Shown here one piece after another: positions 8,817-16,109 of a DNA stretch of 33,525 nucleotides (its first letter is position 1; the number at the start of each line of letters is the position of its first letter). Source of the stretch: Ignavibacteriales bacterium (GTDB lineage: Bacteria; Bacteroidota; Ignavibacteria; UBA10030; UBA8401); contig JACPGG010000016.1 of the NCBI GenBank assembly GCA_016182545.1, positions 13,225 to 46,749 of the forward strand, written 5' to 3'. The translations under genes and the position numbers were made by a program. The notes under the pieces were generated by a model. That model was not told the origin of the DNA. It worked only from the letters and a program-made list of their open reading frames with translations, and did not search any database.

Positions 8817-8915
8817 GTTGTATTGCTATCCCGCACGTTTTTAACGGGAATCCGGACAAAATAATTTTAGTTTTTTAAGTTTCCGTTTATTTCTTATATT
8901 GAATCATAACTTCAA

Positions 8916-8990
8916 CGGGAAGTAGCTCAGCCCGGCTAGAGCGCTTGCTTTGGGAGCAAGAAGTCGCAGGTTCGAATCCTGTCTTCCCGA
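8916..8990 (+). tRNA. tRNA-Pro (anticodon TGG)
   Basis: A complete 75-nt cloverleaf: acceptor CGGGAAG/CTTCCCG with discriminator A, D-stem GCTC/GAGC, anticodon stem CTTGC/GCAAG with loop TTTGGGA (anticodon TGG), variable loop AAGTC and T-arm GCAGG-TTCGAAT-CCTGT. The 3' CCA is not encoded. A TATATT box at 8895-8900 sits 15 nt upstream, with no clear -35 box. A terminator follows directly. Confidence 0.97.
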
Positions 8991-8998
8991 CAAAAGAA

Positions 8999-9031
8999 AA
9001 TCCTCGCACACAGCTGCGGGGATTTTTTTTT
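8999..9031 (+). terminator. Rho-independent terminator of tRNA-Pro
   Basis: Stem AATCCTCGC (8999-9007) pairs with GCGGGGATT (9016-9024) with one G-U pair and an 8-nt loop, running into nine T (9023-9031). Confidence 0.9.
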
Positions 9032-9230
9032 ATCCGACTTCAACACCGCAAATATAAACATTAGTCCAATCTCTCCAAAACAAAACTTTTCTGTCTGATT
9101 GCAAACAGAATTCGGATAAAATGGTAGGAATACAAGCGAAAAACATTTCTGCATGTATTGCTGGGGGAGAGAAATTGCATTACCTTTTCAACGCTCACTT
9201 GTCAGACAACTACGTTGCAAAGGCACCTCT

Positions 9231-10955
9231 ATGAAAAAACCTCTCAAGATTTATAACGTCCCGTCCATCACATCGCTGCAGGATATGGTCATCCAAACAT
9301 CACAACGATATGGGGATAAACTCGCGCTGGAAGATTTGAACGACACGCCGATCCCGCGCGTAACATATTCTGCAATGATGAAGCAGATATTGAAATTCGG
9401 TACGGCATTGCGGAATCTCGGCATCAAAGAGCGGAGCCATATCGCCGTCATCGGCGAGAACCGCGTCCAATGGGCGCTCAGTTATCTGACGATGACGTGC
9501 TTCAATTACGTTGTCGTACCAATCGATAGAAATTTAAGCCAGAACGAGATCCTGAATGTCATCCACGAGTCGGATGCGGAGGCGGTCATCTTTTCGGCGC
9601 AGTACGAACAGATCTTCACCGAATCGCATTCTTCACTCCGCAAAGTGAGTCATTATATTTCGATGGATTCGATCGCGCGGAACGGAAAATTCTTTTCCAT
9701 GTCCGAATTGGTGCTGAACGCGCGCGGCTGCACGGTGGAAGAATTGCCGAAGGTCGATCCGAAAGAAATGAGCGTTATCATTTTCACATCCGGTACGCTG
9801 GGACGAGCAAAAGGAGTGATGCTCTCGCAATGGAATATCGCCTCGAACCTGATGGCGATGCTGAGCGTCTTCCCGATGTACCCGGCAGACCGTTTCCTTT
9901 CCGTCCTGCCGATGCACCACACGTACGAATGCAATTGCGGTTTACTCTGTCCTCTCTTTGCAGGTTCATCGATCCATTTTGCCCGTTCGCTGAAAACAGT
10001 CGTCGATGACTTGCAGCGGGTGAAGGCAACCATCCTGCTCGGCGTACCGCTGCTGTATGACAAGATGTTCAAACGGATCCATAAAGGGATACAGGAAAAG
10101 AGGACCGTCGCAAAGATTTTGAATCCGCTCATCAAGGTGACCGACGTGCTGCAGACAGTCGGGTGGAAAGGCGCGAAGAAATCGATCTTCAAAGAATTGC
10201 ATCACAAATTCGGCGGATCGATCCGCTACTTTATTGCCGGCGGCGCTGCGCCCGATCCGCTGGTTGCAAAAGGACTGCGGGATCTCGGATTCAATTTCAT
10301 TCAAGGATATGGATTGACGGAAACATCTCCCATTCTTGCATTGAATTCCCCGACGAATTTAAAAGATGATGCCGCCGGCATACCGCTCCCCGGTACGGAA
10401 TTGAAAATCAATGCGCCGGACAATGACGGGATCGGCGAGGTCTTTGCAAAAGGACCGAACGTGATGCTCGGGTATTACAAGAATCCTTCTGCAACGACAG
10501 ACGTGATGGAAAACGGATGGTTCAAGACAGGCGACCTTGGATATTTCGACGAAGAGGGATTCCTTCACATCAGCGGACGGAAGAAGAACGTGATCATTTC
10601 AAAGTCTGGGAAGAATGTCTTTCCGGAAGAGATCGAAGATGTGTTGAACAGAAGCCCGTTCATTCTCGAATCGCTCGTCTATGGCGGGGATGATCCGAAA
10701 CTGGATGAGATCATCGCCGCGCAGATCGTCGTCGATGCGGAAGCGGTCATAGAACTCTCCGAGCGGACCGGAAGAGAGATCACGAAAGAATTTCTGCACC
10801 AGATCATTGCCGACGAGGTAGCAAAGACGAACAAGCAGCTGAGCGGTTACAAACAGATCCGCAAGTTCGTCATCCGCGACCAGGAATTTCAGAAGACGAC
10901 CACGCAAAAGATCAAGCGCTTTGCGAATCTCGCTCCCCAGCCGGTGGAAGAATAA
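9231..10955 (+). CDS. AMP-dependent long-chain acyl-CoA synthetase (AMP-forming)
   Basis: The 574-residue member of the ANL superfamily activates a carboxylic acid, most likely a long-chain fatty acid, to acyl-AMP and then acyl-CoA. The P-loop reads FTSGTLGRAKG (185-195), a slight departure from the usual TSGTTGxPKG. YGLTETSP (360-367), TGDLG (433-437), GRKKN (449-453) and a C-terminal TTTQKIKR containing the catalytic Lys complete the core motifs. The ATG at 9231 has AAAGG 7 nt upstream and gives the natural start; an in-frame upstream extension to 9153 has no ribosome binding site and no family similarity. The gene stands alone, with a palindromic repeat after the stop. Substrate cannot be read from the sequence. 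Confidence 0.9.
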   Translation: MKKPLKIYNVPSITSLQDMVIQTSQRYGDKLALEDLNDTPIPRVTYSAMMKQILKFGTALRNLGIKERSHIAVIGENRVQWALSYLTMTCFNYVVVPIDRNLSQNEILNVIHESDAEAVIFSAQYEQIFTESHSSLRKVSHYISMDSIARNGKFFSMSELVLNARGCTVEELPKVDPKEMSVIIFTSGTLGRAKGVMLSQWNIASNLMAMLSVFPMYPADRFLSVLPMHHTYECNCGLLCPLFAGSSIHFARSLKTVVDDLQRVKATILLGVPLLYDKMFKRIHKGIQEKRTVAKILNPLIKVTDVLQTVGWKGAKKSIFKELHHKFGGSIRYFIAGGAAPDPLVAKGLRDLGFNFIQGYGLTETSPILALNSPTNLKDDAAGIPLPGTELKINAPDNDGIGEVFAKGPNVMLGYYKNPSATTDVMENGWFKTGDLGYFDEEGFLHISGRKKNVIISKSGKNVFPEEIEDVLNRSPFILESLVYGGDDPKLDEIIAAQIVVDAEAVIELSERTGREITKEFLHQIIADEVAKTNKQLSGYKQIRKFVIRDQEFQKTTTQKIKRFANLAPQPVEE

Positions 10956-10973
10956 TAATCCCCCATTGTGCGC

Positions 10974-11059
10974 GTCATTGCGAGCCGTTCTTTGGCGAAG
11001 CAATCTCCTGAAAGATGGGGAGATTGCTTCGTCGTCGCTTCGCTCCTCCTCGCAATGAC
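10974..11059. repeat. Palindromic intergenic element (full copy, GTCATT...AATGAC)
   Basis: Outer arms GTCATTGCGAG (10974-10984) and CTCGCAATGAC (11049-11059) are perfect inverted repeats. Inner arms CGAAGCAATCTCC (10996-11008) and GGAGATTGCTTCG (11019-11031) are also perfect over 13 bp. The 86-bp element fills most of the gap between two convergent genes and may serve both as terminator. It resembles palindromic mini-repeats I recall from many bacterial genomes. Confidence 0.8.
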
Positions 11060-11074
11060 AAAATGTATTTGGAT

Positions 11075-11515
11075 TTACCCGCGGTACTTTCTGTACTTCT
11101 CCATCTTCTCTTTCAATTTAGTTTTTTGTTCTTTGGTCAGCGAATTATGGAACTGTGCGTACTTTGCAACGGCAAATTCGCGGAGTTCCTTTATTTTCGC
11201 TTCGCGCTGAGCAAACATCGCATTCAATTCCGTTTCGTCGATCGTTTCTTTATCAAGTACTGAATAGAGATCATTCATCACGCCGGAGCGGAGTTCTTTC
11301 ACCTCGTTGTGTTTGACGAGCACTTCCTCTTTGATCGCGTTGAGCGTCTTTTGCTGTTCCGCAGTGAGATCGAGTTCGTCGGTGATCTTTTCGACGATCC
11401 ATTCCGCCCGCTTTTCATGATGCTTCGCTCTATCTTCATCATTGTGCGAACGGCAGCCGAAATACGCCGTGCTGATGAGAACCAACACGACTCCCATAGC
11501 GATATACTTCTTCAT
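11075..11515 (-). CDS. Spy/CpxP-like (LTxxQ) envelope protein
   Basis: The 146-residue protein has a hydrophobic N-terminal segment ending in YFGC (Cys21), a weak lipobox that could make it a lipoprotein; otherwise the segment is a signal peptide or anchor. The mature part is charged and helical and carries two LTxxQ motifs, LTAEQQKTL near residue 50 and LTKEQKTKL near 129, as in the Spy/CpxP/ZraP family of periplasmic chaperones and metal sensors. Envelope-stress or metal-related function follows from the family only. It lies downstream of the hybrid kinase on the same strand, separated by about 300 nt containing a strong hairpin and a repeat, so it is probably a separate unit. Confidence 0.7.
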   Translation of the reverse strand: MKKYIAMGVVLVLISTAYFGCRSHNDEDRAKHHEKRAEWIVEKITDELDLTAEQQKTLNAIKEEVLVKHNEVKELRSGVMNDLYSVLDKETIDETELNAMFAQREAKIKELREFAVAKYAQFHNSLTKEQKTKLKEKMEKYRKYRG

Positions 11516-11590
11516 ACAACCTCCGTAAATTTGTTTGTGAAGTTCTGAGTTTTCGCATAATGACCTTTGTAATTACAACATCACAGTTTC

Positions 11591-11671
11591 GTCATTCCTG
11601 CGAAAGCGGGAATCCATGTTTTACGATGTACAATCGTTTACAGATTCCCGATAAAGGCATTCGGGAATGAC
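11591..11671. repeat. Palindromic intergenic element (GTCATTCC...GGAATGAC type)
   Basis: The element begins GTCATTCCTGCGAAAGCGGGAAT (a small inner hairpin, GCGAAAGC core) and ends TTCGGGAATGAC, with an ATTCCCG / CGGGAAT pairing between halves. Terminal GTCATT/AATGAC are shared with the element at 10974-11059. The gap 11516-11813 holds this, the hairpin at 11761-11791, and nothing else I can recognise. Confidence 0.65.
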
Positions 11672-11760
11672 ATGACTCTTCATCACGCAATGTCAGAATA
11701 TTTTGTGAAGCGGGGTTACTTGGATGGACGGATGGATGAGAAGGATATTTTAAAACAACA

Positions 11761-11791
11761 TGTGCGACTCACCTCAAAGGTGAGTCGCACA
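11761..11791 (-). terminator. Strong hairpin terminator of the hybrid kinase gene
   Basis: A perfect 14-bp stem, TGTGCGACTCACCT with AGGTGAGTCGCACA, encloses a 3-nt loop. It lies 22 nt past the kinase stop. On the minus strand it is followed by TGTTGTTTTAAAA, a partial T-tract. Confidence 0.65.
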
Positions 11792-11813
11792 TTAATTACA
11801 TCTCTTTTATTTA

Positions 11814-14216
11814 CTACTGCTTCTTCCCTTCGATCGATGCGATCTCATTCAGCAAGTCGCGCTTCGTGAATCCGGACTTGCGCATCAGACTGACAACGAA
11901 TCCCTGCAGCTGCTCGCGCGTTTCATCGTCGATCTCCATCGATGTCATGATCATGACGGGAATTGTGTATGTTGCAGGATTGTGCTTCAATTGATACGCC
12001 ACGTTGAATCCCGACAGCTCCGGCATCACCAGATCGAGAATGATAAGATCGGGTTTTTCCTTTTCAGCAAGCACCAATCCCTCTTTGCCGTTCTGCGCTT
12101 TCAGAACGACGCATCCTTCAGATTCGAGGATGACCTGTATAAGGTCGGTCACCGATTTGTCGTCGTCGATGACGAGGATCTTCGCCGATTTCCGTGCCTG
12201 CGTCTCTTCCACTTTCTTGATCGCAGCGAGCAGATCGTTCTTCTGCACCGGCTTCACGAAATATTCCACGGCGCCCAGTCCGAACCCGACATTCCGTTCA
12301 TCCACCATTGAAATGATGATGACCGGAATATCCTTGCAGAGAGGATGGTCTTTCAACTCGCGCAGCACCTGCCAGCCGTCCTTCACCGGCAGAAGAATAT
12401 CAAGCGTAATGACGTCGGGCTTCCACAATTTTGCTTTTTCCATTGCCTCAACGCCGTTCGCTGCAATTTCCGTTACGTATCCCGCTTCGGTCAGATAGGT
12501 ATGCAGTAATGTGCGTGCATGCGGTTTATCTTCAACGATGAGTACCCGTTTCTGCCGTCCGCCGTCGGTTGCATCGGAGATTCTTTTCAGCACTGTCTCC
12601 GCTTCATTCTCCACCTGCACAAGGATCGGCAGGCGCGCGATGAATGTACTTCCTTCGCCGAATTCGCTCACGACAAAGAGAGAGCCGCCGTGAAGTTCAA
12701 CGATCTTTTTTGTGATGGCGAGACCGAGTCCCGTTCCTTCTGTTTTCTTTGCGCCGTCGGCTGTCTGCTGGAACGGCTGGAAGAGCGATTGGATCTCATC
12801 CTTCTTGATGCCGACGCCGAAATCCTGAATGGAGATCTCGATTTCGTTCTTCATTCGTTTTGCGTTCAGGATCACTTTCCCTTCGGGGTGGCTGAACTTC
12901 AACGCGTTGGTCGCGAGATTGATCAGCACCTGTTTCAACCGCACGCCGTCGGCGATCACTTCATCCAATTCGTCATCGACATGCGTCTCGACTTGTATCT
13001 TCTTGCTGTCGATCAGCGGCTGCGCTGTTTGTTTCACCGATTCGAACAATTGGCGGATACTGGTGGGAGCATAATGCAATTCCAATTTTCCCGCTTCGAT
13101 CTTCGACAGATCGAGAATATCGTTGATCAGATGCAGCAGGTGCGTGCCGCTCGATTTGATCGCCGTGTTGTATTCCATCAACTTCTCGCGATCCATTTTC
13201 TCTATATCCTCGTTGATAAGATCGGAGAATCCGATGATGGAATTGAGCGGTGCACGCAGCTCGTGACTGAAGAAAGCGAGGAACCGTTTCAGTTTGTCGT
13301 GCGCCTCCTGCGTTTGCGCGCGCTGGATCTCGAGATCGACATTCTTCACCCGCAGTTCGTCGATCAATCCGCGGCGGCTGATGCCGACGGCGACTTCGCT
13401 GGCGACGAGCGACAGGAACGCCGCTTCATGTTCTGAGATCTCTTTCCCTTGATTCAACAGCACTTCCAGCACGCCGAGACGTTCACGTTCCACACGAAGC
13501 GGAAGCGTAAGTAGAGTTACGGCAGAAGTGGAAACCACTTTTTCGGGTGCAAAAGCAAACAGCACGCTGCGCGAAATATCCGTTGTGACGATCTTGCTGC
13601 CGGTCTGGAACGATTCAACGCTTGCAAAATTCGTATTGCTGGCGACAGATACAGCGTATAAATTCCGTTGCAATTCCGTCAGCGGTAATTCCGGAGCGAG
13701 TAGGATCAACTGTTCGTCGTGAGGTCTGTGAAAATAGAGCAGGACATTTTGCTGCGGCAGTGCATAATTGTTGGCGATGATATACACCACTTCGGCGCAA
13801 AGATCTTCCAGTTGCGTGGCTGAATTGATCGCGTGAGAGATACGGAGCAGCATTTCGCGCTGACGTTCCTGACGCTTTTGTTCGGTGATATCCTGCAGGA
13901 ACACAGAGAGTCCATCGACATTCGGGTAGATGCGGAAGTCGAACCATTTCTCCATGACGTCGTCGCGGTACCGGTTGACGAACGATTGGAACGTTTTCGT
14001 CTCGAATGCGCGGCGGTATTTTTCTCCCAATTCCGATTTTTCGAGATTGGGGAAAACCTCGAACACGCTTTTCCCGATCACCTCCTCACGCTTCAACCGC
14101 GTCCCTTCCGCCGCCGCTTTGTTCCAGTACGTGAATTTGAAATCTTTGTCGAGCGCAAAAAATCCGCCGCTGATGCTTTCGAGGATTGCTTCGGGATTGA
14201 GAGAGTTATAGGTCAT
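11814..14216 (-). CDS. PAS-GAF hybrid histidine kinase with two receiver domains
   Basis: From the ATG at 14216 (MTYNSLNPE) this is an 800-residue soluble sensor kinase without membrane segments. Domain order: PAS (about 9-112), GAF (about 130-285), a coiled coil, HisKA with FSHELRAPLNS and phospho-acceptor His318, HATPase with N box NLATNALKF (443-451), G1 DFGVG (465-469) and G2 GTGLGL (494-499). Receiver 1 has Asp606 (TLDILLP) and receiver 2 Asp728 (ILDLVMP). All catalytic residues are intact. Two tandem receivers on the C-terminus suggest a phosphorelay to an unseen Hpt or output protein. The signal is unknown. An upstream TTG would add 11 residues; neither start has a clear ribosome binding site. 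Confidence 0.9.
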   Translation of the reverse strand: MTYNSLNPEAILESISGGFFALDKDFKFTYWNKAAAEGTRLKREEVIGKSVFEVFPNLEKSELGEKYRRAFETKTFQSFVNRYRDDVMEKWFDFRIYPNVDGLSVFLQDITEQKRQERQREMLLRISHAINSATQLEDLCAEVVYIIANNYALPQQNVLLYFHRPHDEQLILLAPELPLTELQRNLYAVSVASNTNFASVESFQTGSKIVTTDISRSVLFAFAPEKVVSTSAVTLLTLPLRVERERLGVLEVLLNQGKEISEHEAAFLSLVASEVAVGISRRGLIDELRVKNVDLEIQRAQTQEAHDKLKRFLAFFSHELRAPLNSIIGFSDLINEDIEKMDREKLMEYNTAIKSSGTHLLHLINDILDLSKIEAGKLELHYAPTSIRQLFESVKQTAQPLIDSKKIQVETHVDDELDEVIADGVRLKQVLINLATNALKFSHPEGKVILNAKRMKNEIEISIQDFGVGIKKDEIQSLFQPFQQTADGAKKTEGTGLGLAITKKIVELHGGSLFVVSEFGEGSTFIARLPILVQVENEAETVLKRISDATDGGRQKRVLIVEDKPHARTLLHTYLTEAGYVTEIAANGVEAMEKAKLWKPDVITLDILLPVKDGWQVLRELKDHPLCKDIPVIIISMVDERNVGFGLGAVEYFVKPVQKNDLLAAIKKVEETQARKSAKILVIDDDKSVTDLIQVILESEGCVVLKAQNGKEGLVLAEKEKPDLIILDLVMPELSGFNVAYQLKHNPATYTIPVMIMTSMEIDDETREQLQGFVVSLMRKSGFTKRDLLNEIASIEGKKQ

Positions 14217-14250
14217 TGTGTGCCGGATTGATGGTAAGGATAATGACAAA

Positions 14251-14341
14251 ATTTCACGATTGCATGATTATCAAGATTGAACGTGTGGCGCCACTATGAA
14301 AATAATTCAAGATTCGCGCATGAAACGTGAGACGTGAAACG
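14251..14341. repeat. Intergenic repeat related to 3994-4051
   Basis: It starts with TTTCACGATT and ends with TGAAACGTGAGACGTGAAAC, the same words as at 3994-4051, with an intervening palindrome TGGCGCCA (14286-14293). It fills the gap upstream of the hybrid kinase and downstream of the 88-residue orphan gene. Confidence 0.4.
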
Positions 14342-14344
14342 ATA

Positions 14345-14611
14345 TTATTTTTTTCTTTTCAAATGCGGAGGAACAAATCCGCGATACGTGTCGAACTGCG
14401 AATCATAAAAGACCAGATTGAAATTCATGTCGCGCAGCGTGCCCCCTGAAGGATATAAATAAAATTCCGAGATCGTGTCGGTTTTCGTCTTCGAAAGCAA
14501 TCCGTCCATGGTTGTGTAGAATCTGACAGTATAAAATCCCTGCGTAAACGGCGCTGTCTCCAATTGCATGTGCAGATGCGCTTCGCTGAACAGCAACAGA
14601 TCGTCGCTCAT
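14345..14611 (-). CDS. Unrecognised 88-residue protein co-transcribed with GroES-like gene
   Basis: I do not recognise this protein. It starts with ATG at 14611, only 2 nt after the stop of the GroES-like gene, so translational coupling is likely. It has no signal peptide or membrane segment, and its composition (many Phe, Tyr, Thr and alternating hydrophobic residues in the middle) suggests a small beta-rich fold. It ends in a basic tail, HLKRKK. The only functional clue is its tight pairing with the GroES-like protein. Confidence 0.7.
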   Translation of the reverse strand: MSDDLLLFSEAHLHMQLETAPFTQGFYTVRFYTTMDGLLSKTKTDTISEFYLYPSGGTLRDMNFNLVFYDSQFDTYRGFVPPHLKRKK

Positions 14612-14613
14612 GC

Positions 14614-15003
14614 CTATGCAAGCCCCAATTGAGAAAGCGTATCCGGACGGATGATCATCAACAGATGCGATTGCTGGATGATCAAGTATTGCTTCCCTTC
14701 AAATTCGATTTCGATTGCATTATCGCGAAGAAACAACGCATAGTCTCCCTCTTCGGCTTGCAGCGGAATATATTTCACCGGATCTCTCGGGGTTGTCGAC
14801 CATGATTCCTGCTCCATGAAGTTCGGGTTCACCACCGGATACCCCGGACCGATCTTCACGATGTATCCCGCCTGCACTTTTTCTTTTTCCTTCACGCCGG
14901 GAGGAAGATAGAGCCCGTGCGGCGTCTTTTCCTGATCTCTGTCCGGTTCGATCAATACTCGGTCGCCGACAAGGATCACTTTTTTCTTTGATGAGATTGG
15001 CAT
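14614..15003 (-). CDS. Atypical GroES-family co-chaperonin-like protein
   Basis: The ATG at 15003 (MPISSKKKV) has GGAAGGAA ending 6 nt upstream, a strong ribosome binding site, giving 129 residues; a longer frame to 15054 is untranslated promoter sequence. The fold signature is Cpn10: VILVGDRVLIEPD at the start, a mobile-loop-like segment TPHGLYLPPGVKEKEKVQAG (27-46) with LYL in place of the IVL that binds GroEL, then GYIVKIGPG. Unlike normal GroES (about 96 residues) it has an insert of roughly 28 residues (55-83) before the DYALFLRDNA strand. No groEL lies next to it. It is probably a second, specialised GroES-like protein, though GroEL binding is unproven. Confidence 0.8.
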   Translation of the reverse strand: MPISSKKKVILVGDRVLIEPDRDQEKTPHGLYLPPGVKEKEKVQAGYIVKIGPGYPVVNPNFMEQESWSTTPRDPVKYIPLQAEEGDYALFLRDNAIEIEFEGKQYLIIQQSHLLMIIRPDTLSQLGLA

Positions 15004-15023
15004 TGCACGTTCCTTCCACCGCA

Positions 15024-15054
15024 AATATACAAAGAAAAAGAATTTATACCACAA
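15024..15054 (-). promoter_or_regulatory. Predicted promoter of the GroES-like gene
   Basis: On the minus strand TTGTGG (15054-15049), 19 nt, then TATATT (15029-15024). The box extended as TATATTTG also matches the TAnnTTTG -7 element described for Bacteroidetes. The start would be near 15017, a 14-nt leader that contains the ribosome binding site. Confidence 0.45.
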
Positions 15055-15058
15055 TTGA

Positions 15059-15087
15059 TTGCATCTCTCCCGGTCGAAAAGTATATT
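15059..15087 (+). promoter_or_regulatory. Predicted divergent promoter of the membrane protein gene
   Basis: TTGCAT (15059-15064), 17 nt, then TATATT (15082-15087). The start would be near 15094, giving a leader of about 10 nt before the ATG at 15104. Confidence 0.4.
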
Positions 15088-15103
15088 GACAAAAATTTTC
15101 AGA

Positions 15104-16078
15104 ATGGATTACGCATTTTTGTCGTTGTTTGCTTTCTTTGGACTGTATACCGTCCTGTTTTACGGACGCCGTTCTCTGGAACACAATCCCTCGCATTCAT
15201 TCCTGCTTCGCATCATTCTCACCTGTAGTGCATGGTGTACCGTTATTGCGGCAACAACGTATGTCACCTCATTGACAACCATGACGATCGGGCTGTTCAT
15301 GGGTGATCCGAACGTCGGGTATGAATTTGTCATTCACCTGGTTGTTCTCATAGTGATCGTTCGGGTGTATGTCTACTATGACGACAGTCTCGCTCTCAGC
15401 GAAATGAAAAATTTCTTCCGTGAAGCATTGCTCTTCGGAAATTATTTTCGGAAGAGGGATCACGAAATCCGTGAAGAGATCGACCGTCACGAAGTGCGCC
15501 GTATCTATCGCGAGGTGACGAACAAGGAATTGACGTCTGAAGTAACCGCCACCCCATTCGATCACTATGCTCCCCCTCTTTCAAAAGACCGTGTACCGGA
15601 ACAAAAGATATCTCGCCGGATACACGCTGAAAATATTCGTGGGCTTATTTTAGGAGAACGAATAGACGTGACCGAAGCGTTCCATCTGGAATTGATGGGA
15701 AACAAAGCGCACGCATACCTGCCGCTGATCAACGATATAGTCATCGACGGTAAAAATTTCTCTCTGATGTTCAGCCTTATTCTCCCGCTGGAACAGCGGA
15801 TACGGTGGGACGAACCGAACGCACGTCAGCGTACCATCGAACGGATATACGAATTGCTCGTGATACTTACATCGCTTCCGTGGTTCACTGCGTATGACCG
15901 CTTCGTCCGGGTGATCAACGTTACTTTGTATCAGACCGAATTGAATGACGAGGTGCGGGAGGAATTGAAAGAAGAGTTGAGATGTGAAATTCCGCTGTCA
16001 AAACTGAGAGCACGCGGAACAATGATAACGCCGGCATCGGAAGTTGAGAAGATGGCGAAAATAACTTTCCTCAAATAA
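15104..16078 (+). CDS. Unrecognised membrane protein with N-terminal transmembrane helices
   Basis: I do not recognise a family. From the ATG at 15104 (MDYAFLSLF) it has 324 residues; an earlier in-frame ATG at 15059 would lie within the promoter boxes. Three hydrophobic helices occupy about residues 3-20, 33-55 and 68-90. A charged helical stretch rich in Arg, Glu and His follows (about 100-150), then a soluble domain of about 170 residues with no motif I can name. It is divergent from the GroES-like gene and converges on the flavoprotein gene, 31 nt from its stop. Reads as a membrane-anchored cytoplasmic domain, possibly oligomeric. Confidence 0.75.
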   Translation: MDYAFLSLFAFFGLYTVLFYGRRSLEHNPSHSFLLRIILTCSAWCTVIAATTYVTSLTTMTIGLFMGDPNVGYEFVIHLVVLIVIVRVYVYYDDSLALSEMKNFFREALLFGNYFRKRDHEIREEIDRHEVRRIYREVTNKELTSEVTATPFDHYAPPLSKDRVPEQKISRRIHAENIRGLILGERIDVTEAFHLELMGNKAHAYLPLINDIVIDGKNFSLMFSLILPLEQRIRWDEPNARQRTIERIYELLVILTSLPWFTAYDRFVRVINVTLYQTELNDEVREELKEELRCEIPLSKLRARGTMITPASEVEKMAKITFLK

Positions 16079-16109
16079 CTGGCAGTGAGATTGCCGCTCT
16101 CGCCTACAA

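Noticed and set aside
8817-8890. preQ1 riboswitch upstream of the VUT-family gene (AAAAAACTAA on the minus strand)
   Set aside because: The A-rich word resembles the tail of preQ1-I aptamers, but the required hairpin with its C-rich loop does not precede it.
8936-9154. Minus-strand open frame of 72 codons ending in a DRIRTCDFLLPKQA-like peptide
   Set aside because: It reads antisense through tRNA-Pro and its terminator; such peptides are known artefacts of tRNA sequences.
12519-13436. 305-codon plus-strand open frame inside the hybrid kinase gene
   Set aside because: It is antisense to a fully recognisable kinase and has no domain or composition of a real protein.
16079-16109. Imperfect hairpin between convergent genes
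   Set aside because: The stem is short and interrupted, with no T-run, so I do not call a terminator.
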